A stretch of DNA of 64,000 nucleotides from Rhizobium phaseoli (GCF_003985125.1 NZ_ML133582.1:1-64000); one strand, 5' to 3'; positions 42,336 through 51,635 are shown, counted from the stretch's first letter. The notes: generated from the sequence alone by a model not told the origin. Numbers and translations: made by a program.

Positions 42336-44641
42336 ACATCGTCCGGAATGCGCAGCGAGATCACCGTGCCCACGGCTTCGCGCGAGCGGATTTTCATGCG
42401 GCCGCCATGCAGGGCGGTCAGCGAACGCGAGATGGCAAGTCCGAGGCCGGAACCGCCCTTGCTCTTGGCGTACTGGCTCTGCACCTGTTCGAACGGCTGG
42501 CCGATCTTCGATAGCGCCGAACGGGGGATGCCGATGCCGGTATCGGCGATGGTGACGGTGACGGCGCCGTCGACGCGGCGTGTGCGCACCGCGATGCGGC
42601 CGCCATTGTCGGTGAACTTGACCGCATTGGAAAGCAGGTTGAGCAGTACCTGTTTCATCGCCCGGCGGTCGGCCGTCAGCGTCAGGCCAGAGGAGATGCG
42701 TTGGTCGATGAGGATATTCTTTTCGGCCGCCGGAATGGCGGTGAAGCGCAGGCTTTCCTCGATCAGCGGTACGAGATCGATCCGCTCGCGGTGCAGCTTG
42801 AGGTGACCGGCTTCGATCTTCGACATGTCGAGAATGTCGCTGATGACGTTGAGCAGATGTTTGCCGCTGTCATGGATATCGCGGGCATACTCGTCGTATT
42901 TCGCCGAACCGAGCGGCCCGAACATCTGGTTCTGCAGGATTTCGGAGAAGCCGAGGATGGCGTTCAGCGGCGTGCGCAGCTCATGCGACATGTTCGCGAG
43001 GAATTCTGATTTCGCCTTGTTGGCCGCTTCGGCGCGCTCCTTCTCCGCCTGGTAATTGGCGTTGGCCGTCGAAAGCTCGGATTTCTGGATCTCCAGCGTC
43101 TGGCGCGAGGCGGAAAGATCGCCGATCGTCGCCATCAGCCGGCGTTCGGATTCGCGCAGCCGCTCCTGATGGCGTTTCATCAGCGTGATGTCGGTGCCGA
43201 CAGACACCCTGCCGCCGTCGCGGGTGCGCCGCTCGTTGATCTGCAGCCAGCGCTCGTCGGCCAGCTGCACCTCGGTCGTGCGCGAATAGCCGGAGCCGTC
43301 GGCATCGGCGATCCGCCGCTCGATGACCGGGCGGGCGGCTGCGGCATTGACGATCGAGCGCTCGGTGCCGGGTACCAGCACGCTGTCCGGCAGCCCGTAG
43401 GCCTGCTGGAAATGCGTGTTGCACATCACGAGCCGGTCGTTCTTGTCCCAGAGCACGAAGGCTTCCGAGGTGCATTCGATGGCGTCGGCGAGCCGCTGGT
43501 CGGCTTCCGCATAGCGCTGGGCGAGCCGATGCTGTTCGGTCACGTCCATGGCGATGCCGATCAAATGCATGCGGCCGGAATTGCTGCGGATCACCTGGGC
43601 GCGGGCGCGCATCCAGACATAGTGGCCGCCGGCATGGCGCATGCGGAAGATCTGGTCGACCTGGCCGGAATGGCCCTTGGCGATGGCGCGGGCGATCTCG
43701 TAGAGGCCGCCGTCGTCGGGATGCATCAGCCGCGCGGCCTCGCCGAAGCCCATCGTCTTGTCGGAGCCCGGCAGGCCGAGCATGTCGTACATCGAGCGCG
43801 ACCAGAAGAATTCCCGGTTCTCGAAATCGAAGTCCCAAAGGCCGCAACGGCCGCGCGAAAGCGCCGTCTCGACGCGCAGGTTCGATTCCAGGAAGATGTC
43901 GTCGGCGTCGCGGGCCCGCTTCACCTGCGTGTAATAGGCATAGAGGATGACGAGCAGGATCGAGGAGATGCCGGCAAACAGCGTGACGTTGAGCGCCAGC
44001 TCCTCGCGCCAGAGCCGGCCGACTTCCTCGAGCGAGGTGGCGGCGACGACGAAGCCGCCGGCATTGCCCATCAGCGTGATCTCGGCATAGTGCGGTACGC
44101 CGCCGATGGTGGTTTCGATGACGCCGGCCCGATCGCCGAAACGCCGGATCGCCGAGACTTCGGGGAAGAAATCGCCGACATTGCTGCCGACATGCGAAAG
44201 CCCGGCGGTCGTTGCGGCAAAAACCTTACCGCTGGCCTGCACCAGCAGCACGAAGGCGCCGTCGTCCAGCCGGTCCTGTGGCAGGTACCTGGCAAGCCGG
44301 GCCTGGGCTTGCGTGATATCGCCGCTGTCGAAAATGTCGGCCGCATCGGCAAAGACGGCAGAGGCCGTCGCCGCCGAAAGCGCCGTGGCATGGCGGGCGG
44401 AAGCCTCCAGCCGGCTATATTCGCTCATCATGCCGAAGAAATGCGAGGCGGCGACGACGGAAAGGAAGGCGATGATCAATGCCGGAATGGCGCGCTTCAA
44501 GATGAGCTCCGCCTTCGGCAGATGACGCAGGAGGGGTTCCGATGTCGGGTGACCGGATAGGCTGTCTCGCCAGGCTTTCAGCCCGTCAAAATCGACACGC
44601 AGCCGTCTTCCGGCCACGGTTGCCCGCCGCACGTCCATCAT
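42332..44641 (-). CDS. pleC: PleC-like cell-cycle histidine kinase
   Basis: The 769-residue membrane kinase has two transmembrane helices (about 50-68 and 215-238) around a periplasmic sensor, two PAS domains (about 260-370 and 385-490), a coiled coil, the H-box SHELRTPLNAILGFSEI with His553, and HATPase motifs NLLSNAVKFTD and GSGLGLAIS. It follows glnE in opposite orientation, as I recall for pleC in S. meliloti, where PleC acts on DivK in polar development and division. The upstream region holds five GANTC sites. Confidence 0.88.
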   Translation of the reverse strand: MMDVRRATVAGRRLRVDFDGLKAWRDSLSGHPTSEPLLRHLPKAELILKRAIPALIIAFLSVVAASHFFGMMSEYSRLEASARHATALSAATASAVFADAADIFDSGDITQAQARLARYLPQDRLDDGAFVLLVQASGKVFAATTAGLSHVGSNVGDFFPEVSAIRRFGDRAGVIETTIGGVPHYAEITLMGNAGGFVVAATSLEEVGRLWREELALNVTLFAGISSILLVILYAYYTQVKRARDADDIFLESNLRVETALSRGRCGLWDFDFENREFFWSRSMYDMLGLPGSDKTMGFGEAARLMHPDDGGLYEIARAIAKGHSGQVDQIFRMRHAGGHYVWMRARAQVIRSNSGRMHLIGIAMDVTEQHRLAQRYAEADQRLADAIECTSEAFVLWDKNDRLVMCNTHFQQAYGLPDSVLVPGTERSIVNAAAARPVIERRIADADGSGYSRTTEVQLADERWLQINERRTRDGGRVSVGTDITLMKRHQERLRESERRLMATIGDLSASRQTLEIQKSELSTANANYQAEKERAEAANKAKSEFLANMSHELRTPLNAILGFSEILQNQMFGPLGSAKYDEYARDIHDSGKHLLNVISDILDMSKIEAGHLKLHRERIDLVPLIEESLRFTAIPAAEKNILIDQRISSGLTLTADRRAMKQVLLNLLSNAVKFTDNGGRIAVRTRRVDGAVTVTIADTGIGIPRSALSKIGQPFEQVQSQYAKSKGGSGLGLAISRSLTALHGGRMKIRSREAVGTVISLRIPDDV

Positions 44642-44663
44642 CTCTTCGCCTTGTCCCTCGTGT

Positions 44664-44783
44664 GATTCGCGCGCCGCTCGCTCGAACCTGACCTAGAGAA
44701 TCATGGGTGATTCGCCTTGTCCAGAGGCAAAGGTAAAATTCCGTTAACTATTTATATTTTGGTATTTTTTGGCGATTCGAATC
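44664..44783 (-). promoter_or_regulatory. pleC upstream region with five GANTC sites and a 16-bp palindrome
   Basis: GANTC sites occur at 44664, 44698, 44709, 44774 and 44779. The last two form the perfect palindrome GGCGATTCGAATCGCC (44771-44786). A GTTAAC element lies at about 44742-44747 between them. GANTC is the CcrM methylation target in alphaproteobacteria, and GcrA recognises methylated sites in cell-cycle promoters, so methylation-dependent control of pleC is plausible. Confidence 0.5.
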
Positions 44784-44832
44784 GCCGGGCGAAGTGGCCG
44801 CCGCATGCTGCGCGACGGCCGGTCCAGGCAAA

Positions 44833-47481
44833 TCACCCTTTGAGCGTGCGCTCGACGATATCGCGCACGTCGGTGGAAAGGTCGGGCGCCCGCTCGATCT
44901 CGATCAGTGCGGAGCGGGCGTGATCGGCGCGGGTCGGTTCCAGGGACCGCCAGGAGCGCATCGAGGTGAGGATGCGGGCTGCAAGCTGCGGATTGCGGCC
45001 GTCGATTTCGAGAATCTGGCCGGCGAGGAAGCGATAGCCTTCGCCGTCGGCCCGGCCGAAACCGGTCGGATTGGCAAAGGTGAAGGTTCCGACCAGCGCC
45101 CGCATCCGGTTCGGGTTGGTCCGCTTGAACAGCGGGTTCTCCATCAGGCCGCGCACCCGGTCCAGCGCCTGGGCGCCCGGAATGCCGGCCTGGATCGTGA
45201 ACCATTTGTCGATGACGAGCGCGTTTTCCGCAAAGCGATCGCGGAAGGCGGCCAGCGCCTGGCTTGTCTCCGCACTGTCGGGGAAACGATGGGCGAGGAT
45301 CGTCAGCGCATGGCTGAGGTCGGTCATGTTGTCGGCCGCGTCGAAGGCTGCCTTGGCGCGCGCAGGCGTCTGTTCGGCCTGCGCGAGATAGGTCAGCGCG
45401 CTATTGCGCAGCGCGCGCAGGCCGGCGCTCTTGGCATCGGGGCTGAAGCCGCCGGATGTCGCCATCGCCGCGTAGAGGCCGGCAAAGACATTCTTTCCGG
45501 CATCGGCGATCTGCTTGAGGATCGCCTGCCGGCCGGCATGGATGGCGTCGGGATCGTTGTTGCCGCCGAGTTCGCGGGCAATATCGGATTCGCTCGGCAG
45601 TGCCAGCGCCTGGGCGCGGAAGGCGGGCTCGAGGCTTTCGTCGGCGGCCGCCGCAATCAGCGTCTCGACGAAGGTCGGCTCGCAGGCGACCGGCTTGCCG
45701 TCGCGCGCGTCGCGGGCTGCTTTCAGAAGGTTCGGCAGCGCCAGATCGGTCAGCGCCTGCCAGCGGGCGAAATGATCGGTTTCGTGGCGGGCGAGATGAG
45801 CGAGATCGGCCGGGCTTTGATCGAAATGCAGGTTGATCGGCGCCGAGAAGCTGCGGTTGATCGAGACGACGGGGCGCGAGCCGACGCCATGAAACACCGC
45901 CGTTTGCGTGCGGCCGGTCAGATGCAGCACCTCGCCGGCATATTCGGCGCCCTCGACCGAGCTCGGCGCGATCTTGCCGCCGTTTTCGCCGAAGAGTGCC
46001 AGGCTGAGTGGGATATGCATCGGTTCCTTGCTCGACTGGCCGGGTGTAGCCGGCGTCATCTGTTCGAGCGACAGGGTGAAGCTGCCGGCCGCCGGATCAT
46101 AGCTGCCCGATGCGGTGACGAGCGGCGTGCCGGCCTGATGATACCAGAGCGAGAATTGCGTGAGGTCGCGACCGGTCGCATCCTCGAAGCATTTGACGAA
46201 ATCCTCGATCGTCACCGCCTGGCCGTCATGGCGGTCGAAATAGAGGTCCATGCCCTTCTTGAAGCCGTCTCTGCCGAGCAGCGTCGCGATCATCCGCGTC
46301 ACTTCGCTGCCCTTCTCGTAGACGGTCCTCGTATAGAAATTGTTGATCTCGCGATATGTCGTCGGCCGCACCGGATGAGCGAGCGGGCCGCCATCTTCCG
46401 GAAACTGCTCGGACTTCAGATGGCGCACATCGGCGATGCGCTTGACCGGGCGTGAGCGCTGGTCGGAGGTGAATTCCTGGTCGCGGAAGACCGTCAGGCC
46501 TTCCTTGAGGCACAGCTGGAACCAGTCGCGGCAGGTGATGCGGTTGCCGGTCCAGTTGTGGAAATATTCATGCGCGATGACCGTCTCGATATTGGCGTAG
46601 TCGGCATCGGTCGCGGTCTCGGGATCGGCAAGGATGTATCTGTCGTTGAAGACGTTGAGGCCCTTGTTCTCCATCGCGCCCATGTTGAAGTCGGAGACGG
46701 CGACGATCATGAAGATGTCGAGATCATATTCGCGCCCGAACCTCTCTTCGTCCCACGCCATCGAGCGTTTCAGCGCATCCATGGCATAGGCCGCGCGCGG
46801 TTCTTTGCCATGCTCGACATAGATCTTCAGCACCACGTCGCGGCCCGACATGGTGGTGAACGTATCTTCGACGACGCCGAGATCGCCGGCAACGAGGGCA
46901 AAGAGATAGCTCGGCTTCGGATGCGGGTCGAACCAGGCGGCGAAATGCTTGCCGGGGCCGTAGCCGGCGCCGCCGAGGAAATTGCCGTTCGACAGCAGCA
47001 GCGGGTTGGTGTCCTTGTCGGCGATGATGTTGACGGTGAACGGCGCAAGCACGTCGGGCCGGTCGGGGAAATAGGTGATGCGGCGGAAGCCCTCCGCCTC
47101 GCACTGGGTGCAGTAGATGCCGCCGGTGCGATAAAGGCCCATCAGCTGGGTATTGGCCTCGGGATTGATGATCGTGGTGATCGTCAGCTCGAAGGGCGCG
47201 CTCTCCGGCAGGTCGCGCACCGTCAGGCTTTCCGGCGTCGCGTCATAACGCGAGGGATCGAGCTCCACCTGGTCGAACAGCAGCCCCGCCAGCGTCAGCT
47301 CGTCGCCGTCGAGCACGATCGGCGCGGTAATGTCGGCGTCCGGGCGGCGGTGAAAGATGAGACGGGCTTCGACTTTGGTCTCCGTCGGATCGAGTTCGAA
47401 AGTCAGGTCCACGCGTTCCAGCACGAAGTCGGTGGGCCGGTAATCTGCCAGATGAATGACCTGGCCGGTATCTGTTCGCAT
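44833..47481 (-). CDS. pepN: Aminopeptidase N
   Basis: The 882-residue M1 zinc metallopeptidase has the GAMEN exopeptidase motif (MGAMENKGLN, about residue 270), zinc site HEYFHNWTGNR (about residue 302) with the third ligand Glu in LKEGLTVFRDQEF, and the long C-terminal helical domain of the E. coli PepN subgroup. It removes N-terminal residues from peptides in the cytoplasm. Length is normal. It is transcribed alone on the same strand as pleC, 191 bp upstream of it. Confidence 0.95.
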   Translation of the reverse strand: MRTDTGQVIHLADYRPTDFVLERVDLTFELDPTETKVEARLIFHRRPDADITAPIVLDGDELTLAGLLFDQVELDPSRYDATPESLTVRDLPESAPFELTITTIINPEANTQLMGLYRTGGIYCTQCEAEGFRRITYFPDRPDVLAPFTVNIIADKDTNPLLLSNGNFLGGAGYGPGKHFAAWFDPHPKPSYLFALVAGDLGVVEDTFTTMSGRDVVLKIYVEHGKEPRAAYAMDALKRSMAWDEERFGREYDLDIFMIVAVSDFNMGAMENKGLNVFNDRYILADPETATDADYANIETVIAHEYFHNWTGNRITCRDWFQLCLKEGLTVFRDQEFTSDQRSRPVKRIADVRHLKSEQFPEDGGPLAHPVRPTTYREINNFYTRTVYEKGSEVTRMIATLLGRDGFKKGMDLYFDRHDGQAVTIEDFVKCFEDATGRDLTQFSLWYHQAGTPLVTASGSYDPAAGSFTLSLEQMTPATPGQSSKEPMHIPLSLALFGENGGKIAPSSVEGAEYAGEVLHLTGRTQTAVFHGVGSRPVVSINRSFSAPINLHFDQSPADLAHLARHETDHFARWQALTDLALPNLLKAARDARDGKPVACEPTFVETLIAAAADESLEPAFRAQALALPSESDIARELGGNNDPDAIHAGRQAILKQIADAGKNVFAGLYAAMATSGGFSPDAKSAGLRALRNSALTYLAQAEQTPARAKAAFDAADNMTDLSHALTILAHRFPDSAETSQALAAFRDRFAENALVIDKWFTIQAGIPGAQALDRVRGLMENPLFKRTNPNRMRALVGTFTFANPTGFGRADGEGYRFLAGQILEIDGRNPQLAARILTSMRSWRSLEPTRADHARSALIEIERAPDLSTDVRDIVERTLKG

Positions 47482-47591
47482 GGTGTTTCCTGAAGACCGT
47501 TATTTGACAACCGCGGAATACAGAGGCGGGCGCGCTCTGCAATAATTGGCCGGCATGATTACATTAAAGTCTGAACTAAAGTTAAAGCAAA

Positions 47592-47620
47592 TTGCCCGTG
47601 AATGCGAAGTTCACGGGCAA
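47592..47620. terminator. Strong 11-bp hairpin
   Basis: A perfect stem TTGCCCGTGAA / TTCACGGGCAA with a 7-nt loop lies upstream of pepN and downstream of the pseudogene remnant at 47668. A second hairpin (GCGGCC / GGCCGC, 47648-47668) abuts the remnant's stop. Both look like the preserved terminator tail of that remnant. Confidence 0.55.
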
Positions 47621-47667
47621 AATATCCTGTTCGAAACGGATGGACGCGGCGGCCGGAAGAAAGGCCG

Positions 47668-47925
47668 CTATTTCAGATTGAGCGCGGCCTTGATGGTCGC
47701 GTCACTTTCGGTCTGCTGTGCGACAACGCCGTCCCAGCCAAGCCCGCCATAGTCCTCGTATCCGAGGGGGCGCGCGAAGGCGACGATCGAGCCATGATCG
47801 TCGTAGTCGCTGCCCTTCGCCCGGCCGGCCGGGTTGGCGAGCGTGAAACGGGAAAAGAGCAGGGTGGGATTGGTGGCGATAATCCTGTTCCGGCCGTGCC
47901 GTAAAACTTTGGACCTCTGCGTAAT
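47668..47925 (-). pseudogene. C-terminal remnant of a Cache-like sensor protein
   Basis: An 86-codon open frame on the minus strand has no ATG, GTG or TTG start. It contains protein-like sequence such as TNPTLLFSRFTLANP, GSIVAFARPLGYEDYGG and LGWDGVVAQQ before its TAG stop. The arrangement of an aliphatic-aromatic strand followed by a GLGW-type strand resembles the end of Cache-type extracellular sensor domains of chemoreceptors; that resemblance is from memory. The missing N-terminus and the nearby terminator-like hairpins indicate a 5'-truncated gene. An upstream in-frame stop at 47926-47928 closes the frame. Confidence 0.6.
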
Positions 47926-48057
47926 TTATCCCGACGTCATTCCGATTTAAGGATTATGCAGCGGGATTTTCTTTCGCTACGATGGCGGCGTCACCTTTTG
48001 CGTTCCCGAGTCGAACGCGTCTCCCCGTTCGTTCAAGTCAGCATTAGAGCCAGGATC

Positions 48058-48996
48058 ATGCACTCGGTTCTCAGAAACCCGATGAGAGGCATTGCGCTGA
48101 AAGTCTCGTCGGTCGTGGTCTTCCTGGCCATGCAGACTTTCATCAAGCTGGCCGGCCCGGATATTCCGCCGGGTCAGGTCACCTTCTGCAGGTCCTTCTT
48201 CGCGCTCTTCCCGATCATCGCCTATCTCGCCTATATCGGACAGCTGCGCCCCGCCTTCCACACCGAAAATCCGGTCGGACACCTGAAGCGCGGCACGATC
48301 GGCATTCTGTCGATGGCTTTCGGTTTTTACGGCCTCCTGCATCTGCCACTGCCGGAGGCGATCGCCCTCGGCTACGCCTTGCCTCTCGTCGCCGTGATCT
48401 TCGCCGCGGTTTTTCTCGGCGAGACCGTGCGCATCTATCGCTGGAGCGCCGTCCTGGTCGGTATGGCCGGCGTTGCCATCATCTCCTGGCCAAAGCTCAC
48501 GCTGTTTCGCGACGGCGGCATGGAAACGGAACAGGCCGTCGGCGCACTTTGCGTGCTGTTCTCGGCGGTTCTAGGCGGCATGGCGATGATCCAGGTGCGT
48601 CGCCTCGTCGAGGAGGAGAAGACGGCGACAATCGTCCTGTATTTTTCGCTCACCGCATCGGTCTTCTCGCTGGCTTCGCTGCCCTTCGGCTGGCTGGTCC
48701 TGCCATGGCCGTCGGCGCTTTTCCTGATCGCCGCCGGCTTTTGTGGTGGTGTCGCGCAGATTCTACTGACCGAAAGCTACCGCCATGCCGACGTCTCCAC
48801 CATTGCGCCGTTCGAATATACGTCGATCCTGCTTGGCGGCATCGTCGGCTACTTCGTCTTCGGCGACGTGCCGAGCGTTACGATGCTGATCGGCACCGTC
48901 ATCGTTGTCAGCGCCGGTATCTTCATCATCTATCGCGAGCATCAACTGGGCATCGAACAAAGGGAAGCCCGCAAGGCGACGACGCCGCAGGCCTGA
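48058..48996 (+). CDS. DMT (EamA) family transporter
   Basis: The 312-residue inner membrane protein has about ten helices in two EamA repeats (about 8-135 and 160-292), with the repeat feature PLPEAIALGYALPLVAVIFA in the first half and STIAPFEYTSILLGGIVGY in the second. The substrate is unknown; family members export amino acids, nucleosides or drugs. The ATG at 48058, with CAGGATC upstream, is chosen over the longer frame at 47956, whose extension is basic and not membrane-like. Confidence 0.86.
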   Translation: MHSVLRNPMRGIALKVSSVVVFLAMQTFIKLAGPDIPPGQVTFCRSFFALFPIIAYLAYIGQLRPAFHTENPVGHLKRGTIGILSMAFGFYGLLHLPLPEAIALGYALPLVAVIFAAVFLGETVRIYRWSAVLVGMAGVAIISWPKLTLFRDGGMETEQAVGALCVLFSAVLGGMAMIQVRRLVEEEKTATIVLYFSLTASVFSLASLPFGWLVLPWPSALFLIAAGFCGGVAQILLTESYRHADVSTIAPFEYTSILLGGIVGYFVFGDVPSVTMLIGTVIVVSAGIFIIYREHQLGIEQREARKATTPQA

Positions 48997-49235
48997 TGCC
49001 CGCAAGCTCACGACATCCAAAATTTCAGCGCGAGGATTGCAGTCGTGCGGCGCCCGCCGCCGGCGGGCGAAGAAAATGGTGATTTCTTAGGATGGCGCCG
49101 GCCCGGCGAATATGATTGTTCAATATGAGAAACTATCATTTATTCAAAGCTATGCATGTCTGAAATGGCCGCTGGGCGGCTTTCTATATTACTGCTCCGA
49201 ACGCTGGTCTGCGAGCGGAGGTGGAGAAAAGCATA

Positions 49236-50108
49236 ATGGCATACACGGCGGAGCAATTGGCGGGGAATTGCGCCTTTCTGACGAGTATCCGCTTTCTGGC
49301 CGGGCAGACGCGCAGCATGTTCGACGCCGGCCCGCGTCTGGCGCGATTGCTCGCCTCCCACCAGCGCTGGCTGCTGACCCAGACCGCCTATGCCCTTCAC
49401 CTGGAATATGATCCGCGCGACCCGACCTCGGGTTTTACCGCCGTTCGGCTGACCGGCCGCATCACCGCCCACAAGGTGGCGAGCCGCAATACCGTGCTCG
49501 CCTTCATCGAAGAACTCTATACCTACCGCTTCATCGCCCATACGCCCGGCGACGAGCGGCGCCGGCCACGCCATTTCGAGCCCGCCACTGTCAGCCACCA
49601 GGCGATGTTTGCCTGGATTCACGCCAATCTCGCCGCGCTCGACCTGCTTGACGGCGGTGAGCGGGCGGTTATTTTCCAGGCAAACCCTTCACTGATGCGG
49701 CTCGTTCAGCCGCGCATTGCCCGCCACTGCCTGGAAGACGCCGGCTGGCGGGAGCCGCCGGCGCAGGTGGCGTTGTTTCTCTGGACGGAAGCCGGCGGCC
49801 TCGTCGTCGACAACTTCATGGCCAGGATGGAGCCGGAAGACACCGAGGCGGGCAAGTTTCTCGTCGGCCGCGTCGAAACCCGTGCGCTTGCCGCCGATTT
49901 CATGATGTCGCGCACGCACCTGCAGCGGCTGCTGGCAAAGGCGGCGCAGCGCGGCTGCGTCGGCTGGCATGATGAGCCGCGCAAGACGCATCTTTGGATA
50001 TCGCGTGACTTCGTCGAGGAATATTGCGCCTGGCAGGCGGTCAAGTTCGCCTATGTCGACGAAGCCTTCGAATGGGCAACGGCCCAAATCGATGCGCTGA
50101 CGATGTGA
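49236..50108 (+). CDS. Hypothetical protein with two winged-helix-like segments
   Basis: The 290-residue soluble protein is of no family I recognise. The first half (about 35-110) has a helix-turn-helix-like pattern with VASRNTVLAFIEELYTYRFI followed by a basic wing; the C-terminal part (about 210-270) has TRALAADFMMSRTHLQRLLA and RGCVGWHDE, again resembling a winged helix. A transcriptional regulator with two DNA-binding-like domains is therefore plausible but unproven. The ATG at 49236 follows GGAGGTGGAG; a GTG at 49221 is an alternative. A short A+T-rich leader precedes it. Confidence 0.65.
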   Translation: MAYTAEQLAGNCAFLTSIRFLAGQTRSMFDAGPRLARLLASHQRWLLTQTAYALHLEYDPRDPTSGFTAVRLTGRITAHKVASRNTVLAFIEELYTYRFIAHTPGDERRRPRHFEPATVSHQAMFAWIHANLAALDLLDGGERAVIFQANPSLMRLVQPRIARHCLEDAGWREPPAQVALFLWTEAGGLVVDNFMARMEPEDTEAGKFLVGRVETRALAADFMMSRTHLQRLLAKAAQRGCVGWHDEPRKTHLWISRDFVEEYCAWQAVKFAYVDEAFEWATAQIDALTM

Positions 50109-50255
50109 TCACAACACGATTGCTGCTGAGCTCGGGGCGGCACTGGCCGGCGTTGCCGACAGCTCGCGCTCATATTCGCGCGCGGCGCAGACCGCGGCGC
50201 GGATATGCTCGAAGGTTTCGATGTTGCGCAGAAGCGATAGCAGGATCGTTGGCAT
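50109..50255 (-). CDS. Candidate small protein (48 aa)
   Basis: The frame encodes MPTILLSLLRNIETFEHIRA, then an AREYERELSA segment and an Ala-rich end. It stops one base past the stop of the upstream plus-strand gene. The sequence is helical and protein-like, but no ribosome site is visible; an upstream in-frame ATG at 50273 is also possible. The call rests on composition alone. Confidence 0.4.
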   Translation of the reverse strand: MPTILLSLLRNIETFEHIRAAVCAAREYERELSATPASAAPSSAAIVL

Positions 50256-50294
50256 GGTGGATGACTCTGGCATGAAATGGCAGCAAATTCAAAG

Positions 50295-50343
50295 CGCTAC
50301 AGCACCATTTGTGCGTCCGGAAAGAGGCAGCAGCGCTGTAGCG
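50295..50343. repeat. Palindromic intergenic element
   Basis: The arms CGCTACAGC (50295-50303) and GCTGTAGCG (50335-50343) flank GTGCGTCCGGAAAGAGGCAG. The arms plus the GTGCGTCC core resemble a short repeat frequent between rhizobial genes; only one copy is in this window, so that is recollection. It lies between two small minus-strand ORFs. Confidence 0.5.
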
Positions 50344-50351
50344 ACTGCCGC

Positions 50352-50543
50352 TCAGTATTGCTGGAAGTCCGAGAAAATCGCGTTCGGGCGCGCCGTGCGG
50401 CTGTTGATGCCAGTGCCGCGGGCGATCATCTGTTCGTTCGTGGCGAAGCCGAAGCGGCTGTAGCCGTGTGTGGAGCGCAGCTGGTCGCCGGCCAGGCGAA
50501 GGGTATCAAACCCGGAATGGATAGGACGAAATCTCTTGTTCAT
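50352..50543 (-). CDS. Small hypothetical protein (63 aa)
   Basis: A 63-residue product starting MNKRFRPIHSGFDTLRLAGD and ending NAIFSDFQQY. It is basic, with no membrane segment. The ATG at 50543 has AAGG close upstream and a stronger AGGAA farther away. No family is recognised, but the sequence is more protein-like than surrounding frames. Confidence 0.55.
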   Translation of the reverse strand: MNKRFRPIHSGFDTLRLAGDQLRSTHGYSRFGFATNEQMIARGTGINSRTARPNAIFSDFQQY

Positions 50544-50675
50544 GGCCTTGGTTCCTGTGATTCCTCCCAAGACACAGGCTTATATTGCAGTGCAACATAG
50601 ATTCTGCAATGCGTGCTGACGCGATGCAGCCATGCGAATAATGCATGGCGCGCTTCATAAATTATTCAACTGCGG

Positions 50676-51566
50676 CTAATTTCTGAGCAGAGACAGGGAT
50701 TTCAGTTTTGCCTGGAAGGCGAGAAGATCGTTCCAGGCCAGCCGCTTGTTGACGGGTGCGGTTAACAGATCCTGGGGATGCAGGCTGGCGATGGCCGGAA
50801 TGGTACGATCGGCGATGACGATGTCTTTCCAGCGGCCCCGCAAGCCGTGAATCGTATCGTTTTCCCCGAAGAAGAATCGCGCCGCGAAATTGCCGAGCAG
50901 CAGGATCGCCTGCGGTTCGGCGAGCGCGATCTGTCGTTCGATGAAGGGCCGGCAGATGTCGATCTCGGCCGCCGATGCCGCCCGGTTGCCCGGCGGGCGC
51001 CAGGGAATGACCTGCGTCAGCAGAACGCTCGAGCGGTTCAGCCCGATCGCCGCCAGCATCTTGTCGAACAACTGGCCGGACTTGCCCGAGAAGGGCAGGC
51101 CTTCACGGTCGTCTTCGGCGCTCGGCGCCGAGCCGATCACCATGATGCCGCTTTCGGCATCGCCGCTGGCAAAGATGGTCGAGCGGGCGCTGTGTTTGAG
51201 ATTGCAGCCGTTGAAGGCTTCGATCGAGGTCTTCAACTCGCCGAGCGATCGCGCGGCTTCGGCGACGAAACGCGCCTGCTGCACTGCCTCGCCGTCCGGA
51301 ATCGCCGGTTGCGGGCCGGAGACCGGGGCCGGACGGGCTGCGGCAGTCGGGCGCGGCGATGTCTGACGTTCTCCGACGCTAGGGCGCTCCCCGGCCGCAG
51401 GGCGTTCCTGCTGCGCCGACGCCGGGCGGCGCGCGGCCTTCATCGCCTCGAACTCGGCGAAGCGGTCGACCGCCTCTTCCTCCAGCAGCCACTCCACGCC
51501 GGCATCCGCATGGAAATGCAGAAGCGCTGCAAGCTCGGCGGGGGAAAGGTCGTTGGCGGAGATCAT
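50676..51566 (-). CDS. Uracil-DNA glycosylase superfamily protein (family 4-like, divergent)
   Basis: The 296-residue protein has an N-terminal acidic/Pro-Ala-rich extension (1-95) and a UDG domain (about 105-285) with GSAPSAEDDREGLPFSGKSG (motif A), a TQVIPWRPPGNR segment and the SLHPQDLL motif B. Family 4 enzymes bind a 4Fe-4S cluster through four cysteines; here Cys121 and Cys205 remain, but Lys124 and Trp189 stand at two of the expected positions. It probably still belongs to the superfamily, but cluster binding and activity are uncertain. It lies 69 bp downstream of the YegD-like gene on the same strand. Confidence 0.83.
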   Translation of the reverse strand: MISANDLSPAELAALLHFHADAGVEWLLEEEAVDRFAEFEAMKAARRPASAQQERPAAGERPSVGERQTSPRPTAAARPAPVSGPQPAIPDGEAVQQARFVAEAARSLGELKTSIEAFNGCNLKHSARSTIFASGDAESGIMVIGSAPSAEDDREGLPFSGKSGQLFDKMLAAIGLNRSSVLLTQVIPWRPPGNRAASAAEIDICRPFIERQIALAEPQAILLLGNFAARFFFGENDTIHGLRGRWKDIVIADRTIPAIASLHPQDLLTAPVNKRLAWNDLLAFQAKLKSLSLLRN

Positions 51567-51635
51567 GCGGCAAGTTTAACGGAGAGAAATCGGCATTGAA
51601 AGGGCAGGCGGCAGGATTGGCCGCTCCGGCCGGAT

